Below, piece by piece: positions 10,766 through 23,289 of a stretch of 64,000 nucleotides of DNA. The notes below the pieces were generated by a model. The model made no database searches and had not been told where the DNA came from. It was given only the letters and a program-made list of their open reading frames with translations. The stretch lies in contig JALJCO010003044.1 of assembly GCA_023101725.1 (NCBI GenBank), positions 1-64,000 on the forward strand, read 5' to 3'. Made by a program: the position numbers and the translations under genes. The stretch's first letter is position 1, and each line of letters starts with the position of its first letter. This DNA is from Atherinomorus stipes (taxonomy: Eukaryota > Chordata > Actinopteri > Atheriniformes > Atherinidae).

Positions 10766-12231
10766 ACCATAAAGTAATGAATGTTTTTTTTTTACTGATA
10801 TTTAAATCAAATGAGCAGCAATAAATTCATCAATACAAATATTTACAAAGCTTCTTAAAAAACCCAGATGCAGCACTGCAGTTTAAAAGCAACTTTCCTT
10901 CATAAAAATTAAATTTACGGCTTTACATTGATCTTTAAGTAGCTGTCTTACTTCAAATTTTCCACAAAAAAGGGTGCACTGTTAACGTTAGTAAATCATT
11001 CAATCCATTCTAAAGCACTTCAGCCAAAATACTGACTTTACCAGCAGTCAGAAATGTCAAAATGATGTAAAATGTATTTTTTTTTCTTAAAGAAAAAAAT
11101 AGATCATGACTGACATAAGCTGGTATGTGCTTGGTTAGAAAGAAGGTATTCACCAGGAAGGCAAATTATCAGTCATCAGATAAACTTGAAAGTTTCAGGT
11201 CCTCCCAGATTTATTTACATACCCCAAGATAACACATTTTTTCTCAAAGAATGAAAATTCTTTAATTGTCATTCTCTAACTTCAAAGCTCATCCTGCATT
11301 GTTTATTCATAACATAAAAACAACTTTAAAACTGGGGTAAGGTTAATCTTTCTCATCATAATTAGCATTTTGTTAACTAGAGCACTGAGTGCATATTAAT
11401 GATTTGTTATTGAGGGTTTATGTAAGTGAGTTTGATCATGTACTGGGAAAAGAATGAGGGCCTGAGAGATAAACTCACAGAGTTAATGATTTGTTTTATT
11501 TTAAGCTGCCTTTATAACATTCCTCTGTGAATTGAATCAACAAGTAACATAAGTGCACAGCCTGCTGTCAGTCTTCACACAAACACACCATCAGGCCGAT
11601 GGTCCTCTCACAACTCCTGCCAAGGAGCTGAATCATGCTGGTGAAATCAAACAGCAACATGGCAGCAGGTGAGAGTATTAACATTCTTTTGTTTGAACAT
11701 GAGGATACATTTACTTCCCTTTGCATGTCTAACAACAGCATCTGGAAACAAAAAATCCACCGCAACAAACTGTTCTTTCTATTCCTGTCCAGTTCTCGCA
11801 TAATAAGGAAGGCAACATTTGGCAGAGCTGAACACAATACAGACACACACCTGTTATTTCATTATGTCACATGCAGAAACGGACACTTGTGGATGTCAAC
11901 AGGCATGCAACATACTTATTTTTGTCTCATGAACATTTGGCATTCCTCAAAGAACCACTTGGATCACATGAACCGTGGATGGCAGATGCCAAAAGCATAA
12001 AAAAAAAGGACCTATGGTGTTAATGTTTGTGTTGTCTTCAATCTTCCATTGAAGGATTTATAATCTTAGGTTGAGCCTGAGAGCAGTGGGCAACCAACCT
12101 AGTTTTGGCAGAATATCATAACAATACTTACTAAATGTAACGACAAGTAAATGTTAGCCAACATTATGCATGGAAATATGCAAAAAAGTAACAGGATGTT
12201 TTAAGATTTCAGACTGAAAATGAACCACACA
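10766..12231. other. Non-coding stretch with a SINE crumb
   Basis: No gene was recognised. A fragment of the same SINE (TTGAGCCTGAGAGCAGTGGG) lies at 12063-12105. The longest frame here, about 120 codons at 11635-12000, has no domain and overlaps a frame on the other strand. Confidence 0.45.
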
Positions 12232-12235
12232 TTAA

Positions 12236-12847
12236 AGGCAGGGTAGGAGATTTTGGAAAACAGTTCGAACAAGCTACATTTGAAAAAATATACACCCCCC
12301 CAAAAACTACGCCTCCAGGGCACAGGAACACGTTGCGTGCGCTCTTATCGGCGAGGATAACCGAGAACAGCCGAGTGGCTAGCTTGTTAGCTTCCAAGTA
12401 AAAAGCAGAGGAACCACATTTCTAAAAGTGATAATTATCTCACCTCCAACTTCTTCTGCGGCGTAAAACATCCTCACTGCAAACACAAACACCTCCATGA
12501 CGTTATCCACATCCGTTTTTTTCTTTTTAAGAGCAAACAGCGGCATAGATTAGAGCAGCAAGCAGCCATGTTCTTTAGGTTTGTCTGCACTGAAATGCTC
12601 ACAGCGAGTTGCAAGCGCGTGCACAGGCATGTGAGGACGGTTGGTGCACGCACGGGCCGTTCAAAACTCCATCCAATGAAATTCATTTCATTGGAAGGGG
12701 TTTTTCCAGTGCTGTACGTTCCACAGGTGATTATTTTTTTTATTTTTGTGTCAGAACATTTAATTAGTTGGCTGCAATCACGAGGTGAAGAAGACTTTAA
12801 GCAATATAGTAAAAAATGCTCCTGGAAAACATCATCCACCCTGCCCT
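12236..12847. mobile_element. TTAA-type MITE, AGGCAGGG family
   Basis: The left end AGGCAGGGTAGGAGATTTT follows TTAA (12232-12235). The right end, read in reverse, is AGGGCAGGGTGGATGATGTT, with TAAA in place of TTAA. It is about 612 bp, with no transposase frame. TTAA duplications occur in the piggyBac and Kolobok superfamilies. AGG termini make a Kolobok-like origin more likely, but that is inference. Confidence 0.6.
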
Positions 12848-13669
12848 AAACACTAAAGCAAAAATTAAGAAAATATAAACGTAATATACAATTTAAACAT
12901 TTCAGAAATAATGCCCAAGCAAAGCCACTGTGGTACCGCCCACATGGCGGCCGCTTATAATCGAAGCAGTTTAGGTGGTGGACGTGAGAGGTAAGTTTGT
13001 GGAAAAAGTAATCGGTGACAGACAGTGACACGATCGATTAAAGACATGATCCATAGATTGAAATACAGCAAAGACGTGACCAGCTGAAAGTAAAGTAGGC
13101 CAAGCAGCATCGCCGGTGTTTCCTGGGGGGGGGGGGGTGCATGCTTGCGGACCTAAGCTGAGTAGAAGGAGGGAGTGACGAATAGAAAGAGACATTTCTG
13201 TCAAATGTTATGTTGTGAAACAAACTTGTTGTGGCTTATTTAGCTAGTGAATAAGTATTTTGCCACCAAAACTCTTTTCTCAGTGTTGTATTTGTTGTTT
13301 CATAGAAGTAAACAGCTGTCACTGAAGTAAAAAAATATTGGCAACAAAGACATTTTTCCACTTGAAGCGCACTGCAGCATTTAAAGCTTGTTTTCTCATC
13401 TTTTTGGTCAAAAGCAGGCATTTTTGCTGCAACAAACCCATGTTCTACTGCAGATTACTTTAGAATGGAAAAAGCTAGATACAAATGTTTTCTTTCTGAT
13501 GAAAGAAGAGAGTCAAAGCTTTCCTTTGGTACATTCAGTGTTTGCATAGGCATTGTACACAATATTCTGTGACTGTCCAAAAATCAGTGAAAATGATTAA
13601 AAATCCTGGCAATATGGAGCACTCTGCTCGGAAAAGGTCTGGCAGTCAATGAGTTAAATGAACTTTTAA
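12848..13669. other. Non-coding stretch, no gene seen
   Basis: Mostly unique sequence with a short CpG-rich patch around 12930-12960 and a G-run at 13126-13137. No gene was recognised. Confidence 0.4.
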
Positions 13670-14275
13670 AGGCCTCCTTCCACTGAAAACCCATTTAACT
13701 TGCTCCTTCTGAAATACGGAGGGTTTCCCCTTGTTTACTTACACATGCTGACTTGCTAGCGTTGCGTTCCCCCCAGTCGGCTGTGCTTTCTCATCAGAGA
13801 AACAGTAAGAAGAAAAGAGCGAATCGGGAACAGCCTTGCACTTCTACGTCACATTGCAAATAGTGTATCCCACGTGGGGTTTCTATCTGTCCATTGGAAG
13901 GCAGGTAACCCTCCACTACACACTAGAAGTAAAGACGGCACGACTGTAGCTTCGGAGTTGAGAAGCTAATTAGCTAACTGTTTGTTAGCATGGCGGAACG
14001 AACTTGTTTGTCGGCTCTATTTCCTGTCTGTAACAAAGTAAGAGCGGAGGGCGGAGCTTCCTTCATACACTCATGGGAGGCAGCCAATCAGACGGAAATT
14101 CATGAGAAGGACCCGGAAAAGCCTGCCGTTGGACCACAAGCCTCTCTTCTAGTATACAAATACAGCTGGATACAAAGATACCAGAAGGTTTTTTTTAAAC
14201 AGAAACGATGCAGAATGCATTCAATAATAATGGAGAACACAGAAATATTAATTAAATGACCATGGAAGTACAACT
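13670..14275. mobile_element. TTAA-type MITE, AGGCCTCC family
   Basis: TTAA occurs at both 13666-13669 and 14276-14279. The terminal inverted repeats are imperfect: the left has AGGCCTCCTTCCACTG and then ATTTAA, and the right in reverse has AGTTGTACTTCCATGG and then ATTTAA. It is about 606 bp. A plus-strand frame at 13990-14259 lies inside it and has no domain. Confidence 0.6.
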
Positions 14276-14279
14276 TTAA

Positions 14280-14810
14280 GAAAATGATATCTGACAGGAG
14301 TTACTTGATTTGTAAACAGCAACGGCATCAACTAAGCCTGCCAGTTATTTTGGTCTAGAGCAGGTAAGCTGCACAGAATAAATCTCCATGTTAACTGATG
14401 TGCCACTGCTTTGTGAAACTGAATCAAGGATAAGTTCAGTCAGAATAGGGAATCTTCCTGCAATCCCTTATCAAGGTTTTTATGAAACAGCCCTCTGGTC
14501 CTTCTGGTTTGACCTGCCTTTTCTATCTATCTATCTATTCTGAGTTTGTGTGGGTGTGTTTTCATAGGCAGTAATTTCCATGGTCCTCTACCTCCCCTTT
14601 TTACACACCTTAAGGACGTGTGAAATATTCCCACCAGTCTCCCTGTGGAAATTTAAGGCTGGAGTTTTTGCATCAGTTAATCAGATTGTGATGCTGCTTT
14701 GTGGTGACAACGTTTGGCTCTACTTAGATCTTGTTTGAATGCATAGCTCTTACATACTATCAGTGTCTTAACAGATACATCCTGTATTGTGAACCCCACG
14801 GAAGGAGAAG
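14280..14810. other. Non-coding stretch, no gene seen
   Basis: A short CTAT repeat lies near 14524-14538. No coding or RNA feature was recognised. Confidence 0.4.
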
Positions 14811-14996
14811 CTAAGAAAAAACTGTTGGATTAAGAGCCTGCCTGTCTTCCTCGGAGTCCACCCTGAAGGACATTTTCTTTATCTCCTCAGCCACAATCAT
14901 GCCAACCTTTTCACTGGTGTCAGCCCACTTCCACCAGATCAAAATCCACAGTGTTGTTATGGCCAGCTCACAGGCCACATCAAAGACAGGGGAGTC
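14811..14996 (-). pseudogene. Coding-like remnant of unknown protein
   Basis: The minus strand is open for about 61 codons and ends at a TAG (14811-14813). It has no suitable start codon. The translation has a hydrophobic stretch that could span a membrane (ACELAITTLWILIWW), followed by a charged tail (ADTSEKVGMIVAEEIKKMSF, then SEEDRQALNP). The regular composition looks more like protein than the noise around it. I do not recognise the family. An LTR-like repeat lies immediately upstream on the same strand, so it could be retroelement coding sequence or the end of a host gene cut by the LTR. No splice acceptor is evident at its 5' side. Confidence 0.3.
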
Positions 14997-14997
14997 A

Positions 14998-15233
14998 TGA
15001 GGAGTATAATAAAATGATGTTTATTTAACATAAAAAAACGGTCAAAAATAATCAAAATGCCAGGCCCAACAGCGTGGTGGACCGGGCCTGCTCCAGAGAA
15101 TGACAGAGCTTTTATGGAGAAACTGAAGAGACTCTGGCCAGCCGCCTCCCACTTCCCCAATCAGTCCTGCACACCTGAAAGAAATGAATAATGAGTAACA
15201 AAACCAAAACTGAAGACCCATGGGGTCGTCACA
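14998..15233 (-). mobile_element. Solo-LTR-like sequence (Gypsy-like ends)
   Basis: The minus strand starts TGTGACGACCCC and ends CTCCTCA, giving the TG...CA of an LTR. AATAAA lies near the 3' end (about 15022-15027), as expected for polyadenylation in the R region. It is about 236 bp. No matching 5-bp target duplication was found and no second LTR is visible, so the borders and the solo state are provisional. Confidence 0.45.
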
Positions 15234-16440
15234 GTGTATACAGGCTTTATTTTTGAAAACTTTTCATAAATTGGAGTATGGAAATTAGAGGAAAAACTTT
15301 ATGTTTGCAGATAAAACAAACTGTAAAAGATGCAGCAGTGATTCATGCAGCTGCTGCGCAAGAAACAATATTAATTCCACTTTTAGCTTCATAGGAATCT
15401 CCTCCAACACCCCCCAGTGAGAGGAGCCTGATGAAATGTCAGTCTGAGTTGACAAACCGTAGTGTCCCTAATGTGGCTTAGAAATCTGTTTATGGAGGCC
15501 TGACAACATTCCAGCTTCTGCAATTAAAGTGTATTATTTTGACCACAAATGCAACATGAATAAACCAAATCTGTAGAACAGTCTTGCTGTGAAAAAAGCT
15601 GTGTGATTAAAAGCAGTTCAAAAAGGTCAAAGTTTATAGTCTTAATACATCTTTTATCTGAAATACAATCTGTTGTTTTACTTTGACTCACTGATGTAAG
15701 GAATTAACGTTTTTATACAGTATGTTGCATATCTTTTATAGGAAATTATTCTTATAATCATTTCCCGTCTATGTGTACACTTAGGGGAGCACTCTGGCAT
15801 AACTGAGTCATCCACCTTTATGCAGCAATTAATCAGTAAGCAGCAACAATCACAATCTAATTTCAAAACTTTTGGTTCCCAAAACACAGGACAAAATTAA
15901 ACCTGTTTAAGGATGTAGATGTAAGACCGATGTAAACCTGTCAGCCATTGAAGGGAATGTTCATTTCAAATCTCAATTTAGCAAGAAAACAGATCCACAG
16001 CAGCTAAAAACTTATATTTGACCAACTTCAGGCAAATAAACAAGGGTGCATTGTGTTACCAGAAGGTGGCAGAATATGCAGCCATGGTTCTTATTAAACA
16101 GAAGTAGTTGTTCTAAAAGCAGGGGTACAAAAAAATGTGGTGGACAGCCACAATCTTTGTCAGGAATGTCTTTTATTTCTGACAAAATGAGGGAGGTGAT
16201 CTCACAGAAGTTTACTGCCCACCAGCTAAGACTGGAAGCAGCTGGTGAGTCATTTGTAATTAGAAAATTTGCTCCATTCCATGAATCTTTGATTTTCACC
16301 ATAGTTTCCATATACTGTCCAATTTCTTGCTTGCATCTTTTATAAGTGAATCAAAATGGGCAATCAAAAGCAAAGGTGCAGCCTGTGTTGTTAATATGCA
16401 GCATCCTACAGAGAAATCTTGAACCTGGCAACCAATTAAA
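15234..16440. other. Non-coding stretch, no gene seen
   Basis: Frames of 99 codons lie on both strands at 16012-16345, overlap each other, and match no known domain. No repeat was recognised. Confidence 0.4.
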
Positions 16441-16940
16441 CACTCACCGTTCCATACATGGGAGCCCCCAGTGTGCAGCCTACAGAATTCCAACGATCCA
16501 CTGCCAATGTCCCAGCGCCAGACGCCGTAGAGCACCCCTTAAGTCCGCTGCTCATGCTGGAATGAGTTTGTTTTTCTGGAGGCATGGGGGACTTCAACAG
16601 TATTAGGCAGGTGGTTGGGCTCATTGCAAACGTCCAACATTCTTTCCACTTTCACTCTGGTTTTGTTTTCCGCTAACTCCTGATGGGACTTATATTTCTG
16701 ACTACGTAGCTGGGAAGTGCTCCATTTTTGTTCAACCAGCACCAATGTTATGGTACTGAGCCTCAATTTACTGTACCTAATGCTCTTTTAGGCTTCCTCG
16801 TGTAACACTTGAAGCCCAATCCCAAATTTTTCCATTGAATGTACCCCACAGTTTTGCAGGGACAATATGCCTTTTACTTTTAGGTATCAAGCAGTAGCTG
16901 CCATCTCACAGTTTTGGGTATACTTGTGGCTTAAACTTAA

Positions 16941-17589
16941 AGGATAAGTTTCTTTTTTTTTCAGCCTGGACCTTATTTCTTGGAGTATATACGTGCATTT
17001 ATTCACCGGTAAAGTTTCTGCATCACTTTGAGTCCTTCGGAAGATATTACGCAGAGTCGCCTTTGGTTTTCCTCCATTAAAATGGGAGATGCGGGGTAGC
17101 CACTATAGAAGACATTCTCATGCCGCAAAACTCCTTGATTTTTGCCAATACTTTTTAAGGAGAATGAACGAACGAACGACTAGTATTATCCCGTGAGTAT
17201 AGATTTAGCTTACCGTTAGTTATCAGGGTGTTTTACACACTTTTCGGGGCTGCATGTTCATGATGCGCGATTCTGTAGTACAGCTGAGAAGAGCAGTTTG
17301 CCACCCAGACAACAACAAAAACACAATTTGCAAAACTCTGAACTTACAGGACAATAGTACTCATTCGTTCGTTCATTCTTCTTAAAGTATTGATGAAATG
17401 AAGGAGTTTTGCTGCAGATAATGTCTTTGACTGTCGCGTCTCCGCCATGATACTGCATGTTCACCGAAGGGCGACTCAACATAATATCTTCAAAGAGACA
17501 AAAAGTGATGCAGAAACTTTACCGGTGAGAAAATGCACCTATATACTCCTAGAAATAAGGTCCAGGTTGAAAATAAAGAAACTTATCCT
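16941..17589. mobile_element. TTAA-type MITE with long inverted repeats, AGGATAAG family
   Basis: TTAA lies at 16937-16940 and 17590-17593. The arms are long and very similar: left AGGATAAGTTTC, CCTGGACCTTATTTCT, TCACCGGTAAAGTTTCTGCA; the right arm is the reverse complement. The arms extend roughly 90 bases or more. It is 649 bp, with no transposase. A solo arm of the same family lies at 58781-58851. Confidence 0.8.
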
Positions 17590-17593
17590 TTAA

Positions 17594-19139
17594 CATTATT
17601 CCACACTTGCTACAGCGTCTACAGTATATTCTACACACTTTAAGTGTAGGGATACAATAACCGAGTATACTTTAGTTTACAAAGCAAAAGCAGTTTAGCA
17701 CATTATCTTTTTGTGGTCCATTTGTTTCCTTAAATAATATATTAGGTAAGTTTAACAAGTTTGCTTTTAAAGTCTCTTGTTATGATTATTTTCTTGAATG
17801 AAGTAGGATCCATATGTCCCTACAGATGTTTTTGTTGTGCTTTTTTGGAAAACCACCCATTAAATACATTTAACATTGATTCAATCTTACCATCTGGTGG
17901 TTTTATGTTACCCTTGCTGAACTGGGTCATAACGACCAGGAATTCCCTAATTAGCCGTTTGGTGCTAAGCAGGTAGTGTACAGTATGTATTGCTTTTCCA
18001 CTACAAACTAATCCTGCTGCTGCTAAAAATAACTGTAAAAATGACCAACATTGTTGGCTTGACTGTTAAACAATGAACCAAAACTTACAGTATGATTATT
18101 AGGGGGGTAAAGAGGGTAACCATTAATGGAAAATATTTCTAAACTGGGAGCTTAAAAGAAAATCAGCTGCTGGGGTGTCCTGGAAATGAGACATTTTACA
18201 GTTGAAGAGCAGCTCTGGTGGGGCTGTGTGGTGGATGAACCGAGTGAACTGTTCTGAACTTATGTTCAGTAAGCTTTTAAATAATAGCTCTAATGCCAAA
18301 TGACAGACAAAGTTAGCGACCAGTTATTAACAGCTTATTGTGATAATATATCAGTCTTCTCAGTTTGTTTGTTTTACCCTCAAATGAACACAAAATGTAA
18401 CAACAGCAATAATTTTCTTTCCAGGAGAGTGATAAAAGTCACTCAACAGCCTTTGCATGACCTACAACCTACAGCTGTGTGTCGCTTGACTGTGTAAAAA
18501 TCACTTTGGAAATATTTTTGTAGAGCAGCTAAAGAGTAGGTGGACACTGGACACTTTCACCATGAGGATATGTTTTTCCAGGCAAAGAAAAGGTTAAGAC
18601 CAAATTCAGGCCTGCCTGTTGCTACTGCTTATTAGGCCAAAACATCTGTAGCAGCAAGAAATGTAGGCCACCGCAGCTGGGCAGCCTGCGGCACACAGGA
18701 TCCGAGGTATTATGAGGACCTTCCATCTAAAGCTAAGCTGTTAACTGATATTGTTGACAAGCATCATTAATGTCCCGCCAGGTTTTCCCAGACTGAGATC
18801 CAGCGCATGTTTCTGTGCAATGCCTGCTGCTGCACACCAGCAGCATATGGCAGGTTTACTAAAAGAGCAACCAAAGAGCAATAAATATTTAAAGGGCATT
18901 TACACTCAGTGTGTGCTGTGGTACCTATGTCAGAGCCAGTCTAAATCTGACGTGTGTGTATTCAGGTCTTTGGACTGGATTACTGTATGCAGATGTCTGA
19001 TAAAAGCAGTTGTTCCCTGTGAAAAGACCAATTGGATCTGTACACCAATCAAAACAAAAAATTTAAAAAGAAATGTGCTATTCAGCATTAGTCGTAATAC
19101 AAATTTTAACCAGGTTATCTATACTAGTAACATAGTCAC
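17594..19139. other. Non-coding stretch, no gene seen
   Basis: A 141-codon plus-strand frame (18751-19176) runs into the LINE end and shows no domain outside it. No other feature was recognised. Confidence 0.4.
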
Positions 19140-19795
19140 TTCAACAAGAGCTGCAGGATTATCTCTAAGCGTTTAAAGGTTGTGGAGAAACATAAAGCCC
19201 CCCTATTATGGAATCAGTTACCAATTCAGGTTCGGGAGGCAGACACCCTCTCTACCTTTAAGATCAGGCTTAAAACCTTCCTTTTTGATAAGTCTTATAG
19301 TTAGGGATGGTTAGCCATTCCTTAGTTAAGCTGCTATAGGTTTAGACTGCTGCGGGACGTCAATGATGCACTGGGCTCTTCCTCTTCATCATCTCTGCTC
19401 TCCATGTAGAAACTTGTGACAGTATTGCATCATTAACTGTGTTCTCCTCTCTCAGCAGATCTGGCTGGATAACGTTGCAGTGTTTGTTGGTCTCTCTTTC
19501 TGTCCTCTCCCCCCCAGCCGGTCGAGGCAGATGGCCGCCCTACCTGAGCCGGGTTCTGCCGGAGGTTTTTCCTCCCTGTTAAAAGGGTGTTTTCCTTCCC
19601 ACTGTCGCCACCGCTCCGTGCTTGCTCAGGATGGGGGATTGGACCGGGTCAAGTCAAGATTCGATCCAATCTGTTGGTTTCCTTAGCTAGGCTATTATGA
19701 ATCTGACCTGAACTTTTCTGTCTGTTTAAGTGCCCTGAGGTGACATTGTCATGAATGGACGCTATACAAATAAAGTTGAATTGAATTGAATTGAA
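19140..19795 (+). mobile_element. LINE 3' end (L2/Rex1-group), unpatched copy
   Basis: The translation from 19171 gives KVVEKHKAPLLWNQLPIQV, then READTLSTFKIRLKTFLF and DKSYS with a stop at about 19302. This is the end of a reverse transcriptase. The 3' UTR is almost the same as 1-644 and ends in TTGAA repeats at about 19775-19793. It is 5'-truncated, as is usual. It serves as the reference that exposes the DIRS patch in the first copy. A frame at 19480-19686 is only UTR. Confidence 0.85.
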
Positions 19796-19929
19796 AATTG
19801 AATAAAATAAACTGAGCTTGGTTTATTCATCAATCACCCATTTGGGTGATATGAACTATTTATTCGGTACTTTTGTGAGTATTTCAGTGCACTAAAGCTT
19901 TTCTCCATTGGGCTCACAACAAGCAACCT

Positions 19930-20224
19930 GATTGTTCTACGAAGGTTTTAACTCAAGATTTATCTGTTCCATTATAACCCGTAGAAACCTGTTACGTGGA
20001 GAGTCCGGAGGCCTCTTTTTTACCACCTACCCACCTTTCCTCATGTCATCGGTTTCCATATCTGCTAAACGAGGGAGCGCGGGCATCTGCTGCACCCTCA
20101 AGTCCTCCCGGTTCAGTATGTTACTGTATGTTATGTTATGTTTTTTGTCTGTTGTTTGTCTGATCTTGGACGGGTTGGACTGGTACGCTGATTACAATGA
20201 CAATAAAAGCATTCTGATTCTGAT
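19930..20224 (+). mobile_element. Retroelement 3' tail with ATTCTG repeats
   Basis: GACAATAAAAGCATTCTGATTCTGAT at the right end has the polyadenylation-like and simple-repeat tail seen on several fish LINEs. The left border is unclear. Coding sequence is not recognisable. A hairpin (20218-20261) overlaps the tail. Confidence 0.45.
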
Positions 20225-20261
20225 ACAAAAATCAAAAAGTTTTGATTTTCCTGTATCAGAA
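20218..20261. repeat. Short palindrome
   Basis: The outer arms TTCTGATACA and TGTATCAGAA are perfect complements. Inside them ATCAAAA and TTTTGAT pair again. A cruciform or hairpin is possible; its function is unknown. Confidence 0.7.
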
Positions 20262-22689
20262 TAGATCACTGTGACACTGCTGAGAGCTATCGTACAAAAG
20301 CACAATATTTTTCTATATGAATATTAATAAGCTGTGTAAAACGTCTGCTCGTCATCTCTCATACATTTGGGAGCCACTTTCTCTAAATCCAAATTTGCTG
20401 TATTCTGTTGTGGGGACGTATGCAACAAGGGCCCAGGCGAGATTCAATCACCAGATTCCCAGGTGAGATTCATGCCAGTCAGCCAAGGGACATCCCTGTG
20501 GGAAACTAGCCAGGTTGCATGATCGGAGGCATGGTGACAAGACCCCACACTGTTACACTGTTCTTAGCGTTTGCAACAGTACAGAAGAGTTATCATTTAT
20601 CTGTATGTCTGCTGTAAATGTGAATATTCAAAATCCATCTCACACACCTCACAAACTTCTTACAGTACCTGTAAATGGTCACTTTTGGTCCAGATGATGA
20701 TGGTGGACTAAGATGCAATACTAACTTGTAAGATCAACCACATTGTTTGAATAGGAGATTGTGATGAAGATAACATGTTAACTAAAACAGAAATTCCCAA
20801 TTTGCTAACTGATGTTAAGACAAAAAAAAAACTATTTTTCTTTTTGTTTATTAAAGAAATGGATCCTTATTTATTTTATATCATGGTGAGATACAAAACA
20901 GAGTTTTTTTTTCTGCAGGGATAAAGGTTAAAAGAAGTGGAAGAAAATGGCCTGAACACTTTTTTCATAGGTCAAAATTTCAATATAATTAATCATTTTC
21001 ACCATGAAGCTTATCCAACTGACCACCTACATTTAAGTGGCCAAAATGACTTCTATAAAGAAATTGAAATAACTTGAATGTGTATTTTGGATTTTCTCCT
21101 TTCCACAAAGATGACATTTTCCAGAAGCTAAACAGATCAAAATCTCAAAAGCCAAAGCGTTCCCTTCAGTGTAAATAAATATCATAGCCCCCCCAATACT
21201 TGACCTCAGTATTAAACATGTTAGCTCAGGAAAGATGTGATGAGGAATTAATAAGGATTTATGAAAAGAAAACAGCTGTTCTGGGAAAATCTGCTGTGGT
21301 AAAACAAGATTGTTCTAAAGACGGACAACAAAGAAACATATCTTTGATACTTTGCGTTGTGTGTTTTTACCGTTTTGTTTTATGCAACCTGTACAAACAG
21401 ACAAACATACTTAATTAACAATGCTGTAAGCCTAATTTTATTAAAAAGAATCATAGGCACCGCTCTTTACAATCAATGCCTCCATGTTTGAGTGCGGTCT
21501 GCCCAAATATTTCCACTGATGACAGACCTACAAACACTGATTGTGCATTCACACAAACTTTATTATGAATCTGTTTAATTTAATAAAGATACATGATGCA
21601 AGTGGTGTAATTATGAGTAAACTTAACCTAAAATTAACCTCATGAAATACTCTGCAGATGTCTTGTTTATAGCTCTGTCAGTAGCAATGATTCAAGCAGA
21701 GGGGAAAGTGTAAGATGAAGAGAAACTGTTTTTAGAGACGTGATTGGTTTTCTGATCAATCTGCAGAAACCCCCAAATGCATGAAAGTGCATTATTTGAA
21801 CAAAGCTGCTCCCTGAGCACACACGTGGCAAACACTCATTTTAGGTTCAACTGGCAAGAAGCTTTAGCCCCCTCAGGTTTCTTATGATTAATTCCAACTC
21901 ACGTGTTGTCGATCATCTGAATATTTCCACATTACTGTAAAGAAGAATCCCACCATGACTCAGATCTGCATGCAGCTGTGCAGCCAGACATCAAGGAGAA
22001 AAAGAGTAGAAATGGCTAACATGCGCAGAAATTTATTGACTTTCAGGATACCCAGCAGAGACACCGCAGCCATAAAGTAATACAATCAGACCCCCTCTGA
22101 ATGGAAACGTTAAATGTCATGGGGGTGTTGTGGTGCCCATGAACCACTGATTAAGTGGGAGTTTAAAATGAGTCTGGAGGAAGGCTTGCTCAGTGGTCTG
22201 AAGACAGTTTCCAAGTTGTTTTCCTGGAACACATGCAGCATTAAAGAAGTCACAGAACCCAACCTAAAAAGTGGCAATACTTTTACTGAATCCACAGAAA
22301 TGACATCATTCCTCTGCAAGAGCTGGAAGCTGCTCATTGGCTCTTGAACTGTAGGAAGTCACTGATTTAGCTGACAACAAATGTAAGATGTGATTAAATT
22401 GAAAAACCAAAACAAACTGTTCTATTACCACAACATCATCTTTCCAATGTCCAGTAAAAAGTGTAAATCTTTTTCTAAAACTTCTCTGTCCAGCATCGTA
22501 GCAGCAGACTGATGATCTGGCCACTACAGTATGTTGTAAGAAATTTGCTTTGCCAAGGGGAGCTTGATGGATACAAGGCTCCTCATGATAATCTGAATCT
22601 TATTTAAGTTTTTTTTTATGCTTATTTATTACTGAATTTACATGATATTGCTGGACCATACCCATCAATTATGTCTAAGACATAATCTA
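20262..22689. other. Non-coding stretch, no gene seen
   Basis: AT-rich and apparently unique DNA. Only short frames without domains occur. No RNA gene was recognised. Confidence 0.4.
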
Positions 22690-23215
22690 TTATGTCTAAA
22701 GCCTGGGAAACACTGCAATATTTTCAATTGTTGCTCGCAGCCCCAACTCAAATTGTACGAATCAGTCGCAGAGTTCAAAAGTTCACAGCTTGCGATGTCT
22801 GTCCTCACACTGTACGAACCGATGCTCGGATGCGATCGAACTACTCACACTGTATGTCCTCAAAGACATGTTGGAGTCTTGAAAAATCCCGACATGCAAC
22901 ACAATAAAAACAGTATGCTATCACCAAAAAAAAAACCCTGCACTGCCTTGGCGATTTGCGTTCTTCTTTGTGAAGATTTCGCAAAAAATAAAAGGCGACG
23001 GCGTTGTGTGTGGACGAGCCTTTGGCTAACCAGACGTGGACTGTACAGTCTGTCGGTTTTACAACGAGAACTCCATCTAAATGACACGCCGGGTCGCCAT
23101 GCTGCCTCTGGTTTACTTCTGTTTTTGGCTCATGCATACGAAATGCAAAAATCTCAGAGGAAAGAGTTCTCAGTCTGGTCGTGGCACCGCTTCAACATGC
23201 AATTCATTCACGAGC
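22690..23215 (+). pseudogene. PIF/Harbinger-like transposase N-terminal remnant
   Basis: A plus-strand frame contains KRRRRCVWTSLWLTRRGLYS, then LQRELHLNDTPGRH. It recalls the start of PIF/Harbinger transposases, where a basic RRR block, W..PWL..R and a short L..EL..D segment precede the catalytic domain. The catalytic DDE region is absent. Flanking sequence to 22690 (CACTGTACGAA, TCACACTGTATG) looks like the terminal part of a cut-and-paste element. This is remnant sequence, not a working gene, and the assignment is moderate to low. Confidence 0.4.
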
Positions 23216-23221
23216 CACGAC

Positions 23222-23285
23222 CAAAATATCAAACAGGTTCAACAATTGAACCTGTTTGAACCAATTGAACCAATTGAACCTGAGG
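23222..23285. repeat. Short TTGAACC-rich tandem tract
   Basis: The repeated units CAATTGAACC and AACAATTG form a small simple repeat at the right edge of the Harbinger-like remnant. Confidence 0.5.
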
Positions 23286-23289
23286 CACA

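Noticed and set aside
11635..12000. 121-codon plus-strand frame
   Set aside because: Overlaps a frame on the opposite strand and has no protein-like motifs.
13990..14259. 89-codon frame starting in GTTAGCATGGCGG context
   Set aside because: It lies wholly inside a TTAA-flanked MITE and shows no domain.
18751..19176. 141-codon plus-strand frame
   Set aside because: Its end runs into the LINE reverse-transcriptase remnant and the rest has no domain.
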